In this document: piece by piece, positions 62,564-64,000 of the stretch
How positions within the stretch are numbered: the stretch's first letter is position 1
How the letters are laid out: the number at the start of each line of letters is the position of its first letter
Source: an uncultured Saprospiraceae bacterium
Lineage (GTDB): Bacteria > Bacteroidota > Bacteroidia > Chitinophagales > Saprospiraceae
Assembly: GCA_938045585.1 (NCBI GenBank)
Contig: CALIAU010000011.1
Location: 186,001-250,000 of the forward strand
DNA length: 64,000 nucleotides
Direction of reading: 5' to 3'
Notes under the pieces: generated by a model
Database searches by the model: none
The model's input: the letters and a program-made list of their open reading frames with translations, nothing else
Told to the model about the DNA's origin: nothing
Made by a program: the position numbers and the translations under genes

Positions 62564-63553
62564 TTAAAGATTTCTTTTTTCAATATTCCATTTAATTGTC
62601 TCGACAATTCCTTCTTCAAGATAGAATTTGGGTGAAAAGCCGAGGTCCTCAACGAGAGGGCTAATATCACATTCCCAACTTTTAGATGCAAGCTCGTTTA
62701 GCTTATCTGTATTGAACATAGAGGGTTGCTTTAGGAGTTTACTGTATATCTCAGAGAAACCTGCTGCAATGCGCGCTATTTTCATTGGGAGCACAAATTT
62801 ATAAGTTTTTTTACCAAGCACTCCCTTTATGAGAGAATTATAATACTCAGAGCTGTATTTTTTACCATCTGAGGCAAAGTATGCACGTCTTGAGTGCTTA
62901 GAACTCAGTGATTTATATATAATTCGCACCAAATCGTGAATATAAATAAAACTGAGCTGTTGGTCCTTATTTGCAATATATAGCTCTAAACCTCTTTTTA
63001 TGTTTTTATATAAAAGGCTAAGTTCCCTTTCTCTTGGTCCATATATTATACTTGGTCTGAATGTTATATAATTTAAATCTTTAAACAGTTCTAGAAATTG
63101 CTCTGCCTGCAGTTTGCTCTTGCCATATTCTGTTATTGGGTGGGGAATACTATCATTTCTAATAATACCATTGACCTGGAAGTCAGCTGGACCGTAACTT
63201 GCTAAACTGCTGATGAATATAAATTTTTCTGGAAGGACCTGTTCCTCATGAAGAAGTTTTATAAGCTTTCTTGTATATCCCGAATTTACCTTATAATAAC
63301 TTTCTTTGTGTATAGATTTCGTTAAACCAGCAGCATGAATAATGTAGTCATATTGTTCATGCTTTAAAATATCTCTTAGTCGATCTTCTTTGTCAAAATC
63401 AATGTATTTAATAATAGGAGAACAATTATTTAAATTAGATAGATCGCTATTTTTACGTACAGCGGCGTGCGTTTCATATCCTAGCTGCATTCCTTGTTCA
63501 ACTAAGTGACTTCCCAAAAAACCATTGGCCCCAGTAATTAGAATCTTTTTCAT
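62564..63553 (-). CDS. NAD-dependent epimerase/dehydratase family protein
   Basis: This 329-residue extended SDR has the Rossmann motif TGANGFLGSHL near 6, YGKSKLQAE (Tyr-x3-Lys) near 143, and the FRPSIIYGPRE motif near 165. The substrate is unknown; members of this family act on nucleotide sugars or on 3-ketosphinganine-like and other lipids, so the position between an acetyltransferase and MIPS could point to lipid or sugar modification. The start overlaps the stop of the acetyltransferase by 4 bases (ATGA). Confidence 0.88.
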   Translation of the reverse strand: MKKILITGANGFLGSHLVEQGMQLGYETHAAVRKNSDLSNLNNCSPIIKYIDFDKEDRLRDILKHEQYDYIIHAAGLTKSIHKESYYKVNSGYTRKLIKLLHEEQVLPEKFIFISSLASYGPADFQVNGIIRNDSIPHPITEYGKSKLQAEQFLELFKDLNYITFRPSIIYGPRERELSLLYKNIKRGLELYIANKDQQLSFIYIHDLVRIIYKSLSSKHSRRAYFASDGKKYSSEYYNSLIKGVLGKKTYKFVLPMKIARIAAGFSEIYSKLLKQPSMFNTDKLNELASKSWECDISPLVEDLGFSPKFYLEEGIVETIKWNIEKRNL

Positions 63554-64000
63554 GCATCCACATTGTACGAAAATAGCCTATAAGTCTTGTATAACTCACC
63601 ATTCAAATTTTCTGCAGCTTTTTTCATCATGGTGTTGGTTTCTAAAACCCAAGATGCTTCTCCGCCCACAATTCCACGCTTTTTAGCCTCTTGAATTGTT
63701 TTGGAAAAGAAGATAGCCTCAATACCCTTCTTTCTATATGCATTTGTAACTCCCATCGCTAAAATGCGAATGAACTTAGTTTTCTTTTTTCTAAATAGAA
63801 GTGAAAGTAAGTTAAATGGTAGAAGTTTTCCATTTTTAAACTTTCGTGTAATTTCATTTATGTTTGGTAAGGAGATAGAAAAACCTATTGGTTCTCCCTT
63901 GTGTTCTGCAATAAAGGCAAAGTCTTCATCCAGTAAGAGTTTTAAATTATTTGCTAAATATTCAAATTCATTATCTGTAAATGGTACAAAACCCCAATTG
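63550..64000 (-). CDS. GNAT-like N-acetyltransferase, C-terminal part
   Basis: The frame is open to the edge of the window, so the gene begins outside; the ATG at 63756 is internal. Visible residues include NWGFVPFTDNEFEYLA, GEPIGFSISLPN, RILAMGVTNAYRKKGI (the acetyl-CoA binding V-x-x-x-x-R-x-x-G/A motif) and GGEASWVLETNTMM. It belongs to the YghO/GNAT-like family found near lipid genes in Bacteroidota. It is the first visible gene of the cluster. Confidence 0.75.
   Translation of the reverse strand, partial: NWGFVPFTDNEFEYLANNLKLLLDEDFAFIAEHKGEPIGFSISLPNINEITRKFKNGKLLPFNLLSLLFRKKKTKFIRILAMGVTNAYRKKGIEAIFFSKTIQEAKKRGIVGGEASWVLETNTMMKKAAENLNGELYKTYRLFSYNVDA

Noticed and set aside
1-64000. CRISPR array, insertion sequence, integron or replication origin
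   Set aside because: No regular spacer repeats, transposase or integrase genes, DnaA-box clusters or dnaA/dnaN neighbours were seen.

Overview
The window looks like an ordinary, gene-dense piece of chromosome from a marine or environmental member of the Bacteroidota, plausibly Saprospiria or a neighbouring class. The evidence is low GC content, TAnnTTTG-type promoters, type IX secretion (T9SS) sorting tails on three large surface proteins, the gliding protein GldC, SprB-type repeats, an ECF sigma/FecR/TonB-receptor unit with a DUF4249 lipoprotein, and a futalosine-type menaquinone pathway. There is no phage, integrase, IS element or CRISPR array. The class-level assignment is inference.

Region by region. 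1-10 kb: the end of a secreted protein, a small HTH protein, alanine dehydrogenase, a pair of related minus-strand small RNAs, mqnD, an RluA-type pseudouridine synthase, SRP RNA, transaldolase, a nucleoside phosphorylase, an ArsC-like protein with hemF, a LuxE-like acyl-activating enzyme and a cell-wall amidase. 10-19 kb: cytochrome c maturation genes (ccmB, ccmC, ccmD-like) running into glutamate dehydrogenase; an Lrp regulator, a TraB/GumN protein, a degenerate Rossmann protein and gldC; an S24-type regulator; the two subunits of 3-oxoacid CoA-transferase. 19-30 kb: a 941-residue FG-GAP/ASPIC T9SS cargo protein, tRNA-His, a lipoprotein, the ECF sigma, FecR, TonB receptor and DUF4249 system, and a Crp/Fnr regulator. 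30-43 kb: tRNA-Ser, DUF983, Fur, a fatty-acid hydroxylase, an RRM protein, a biotin-dependent sodium-pumping decarboxylase (three subunits), aspartokinase, the threonine-to-glycine pair (threonine dehydrogenase and Kbl), and a HsdR_N nuclease-domain protein beside a 789-residue protein that looks like a catalytically dead SF1 helicase. 43-64 kb: a MORN-type lipoprotein, a structured intergenic element, a 1504-residue SprB-repeat adhesin, rmuC, a PolX relative with a degraded polymerase site, a UbiA prenyltransferase, a T9SS type-B protein with Cys-rich repeats, rdgB, ilvE, a glycosyltransferase, mqnE, and a six-gene lipid cluster (acetyltransferase, epimerase, myo-inositol-phosphate synthase, PgpA, GtrA, lipid kinase).

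Most genes are housekeeping. Those most worth a second look are: the tandem small RNAs with a shared 20-nt block; the dead-helicase/nuclease pair; an identically spaced ECF-type promoter motif in front of both fecR and the crp/fnr gene; a TraB/GumN gene with no conventional start codon; a run of TAnnTTTG promoters so close to start codons that transcripts should be leaderless; eight convergent gene pairs whose stop codons touch or overlap; the inositol-lipid cluster; and a structured element between convergent genes. Promoters are called by eye against the known Bacteroidota consensus (TTG about 19-21 nt upstream of TAnnTTTG); none was tested.
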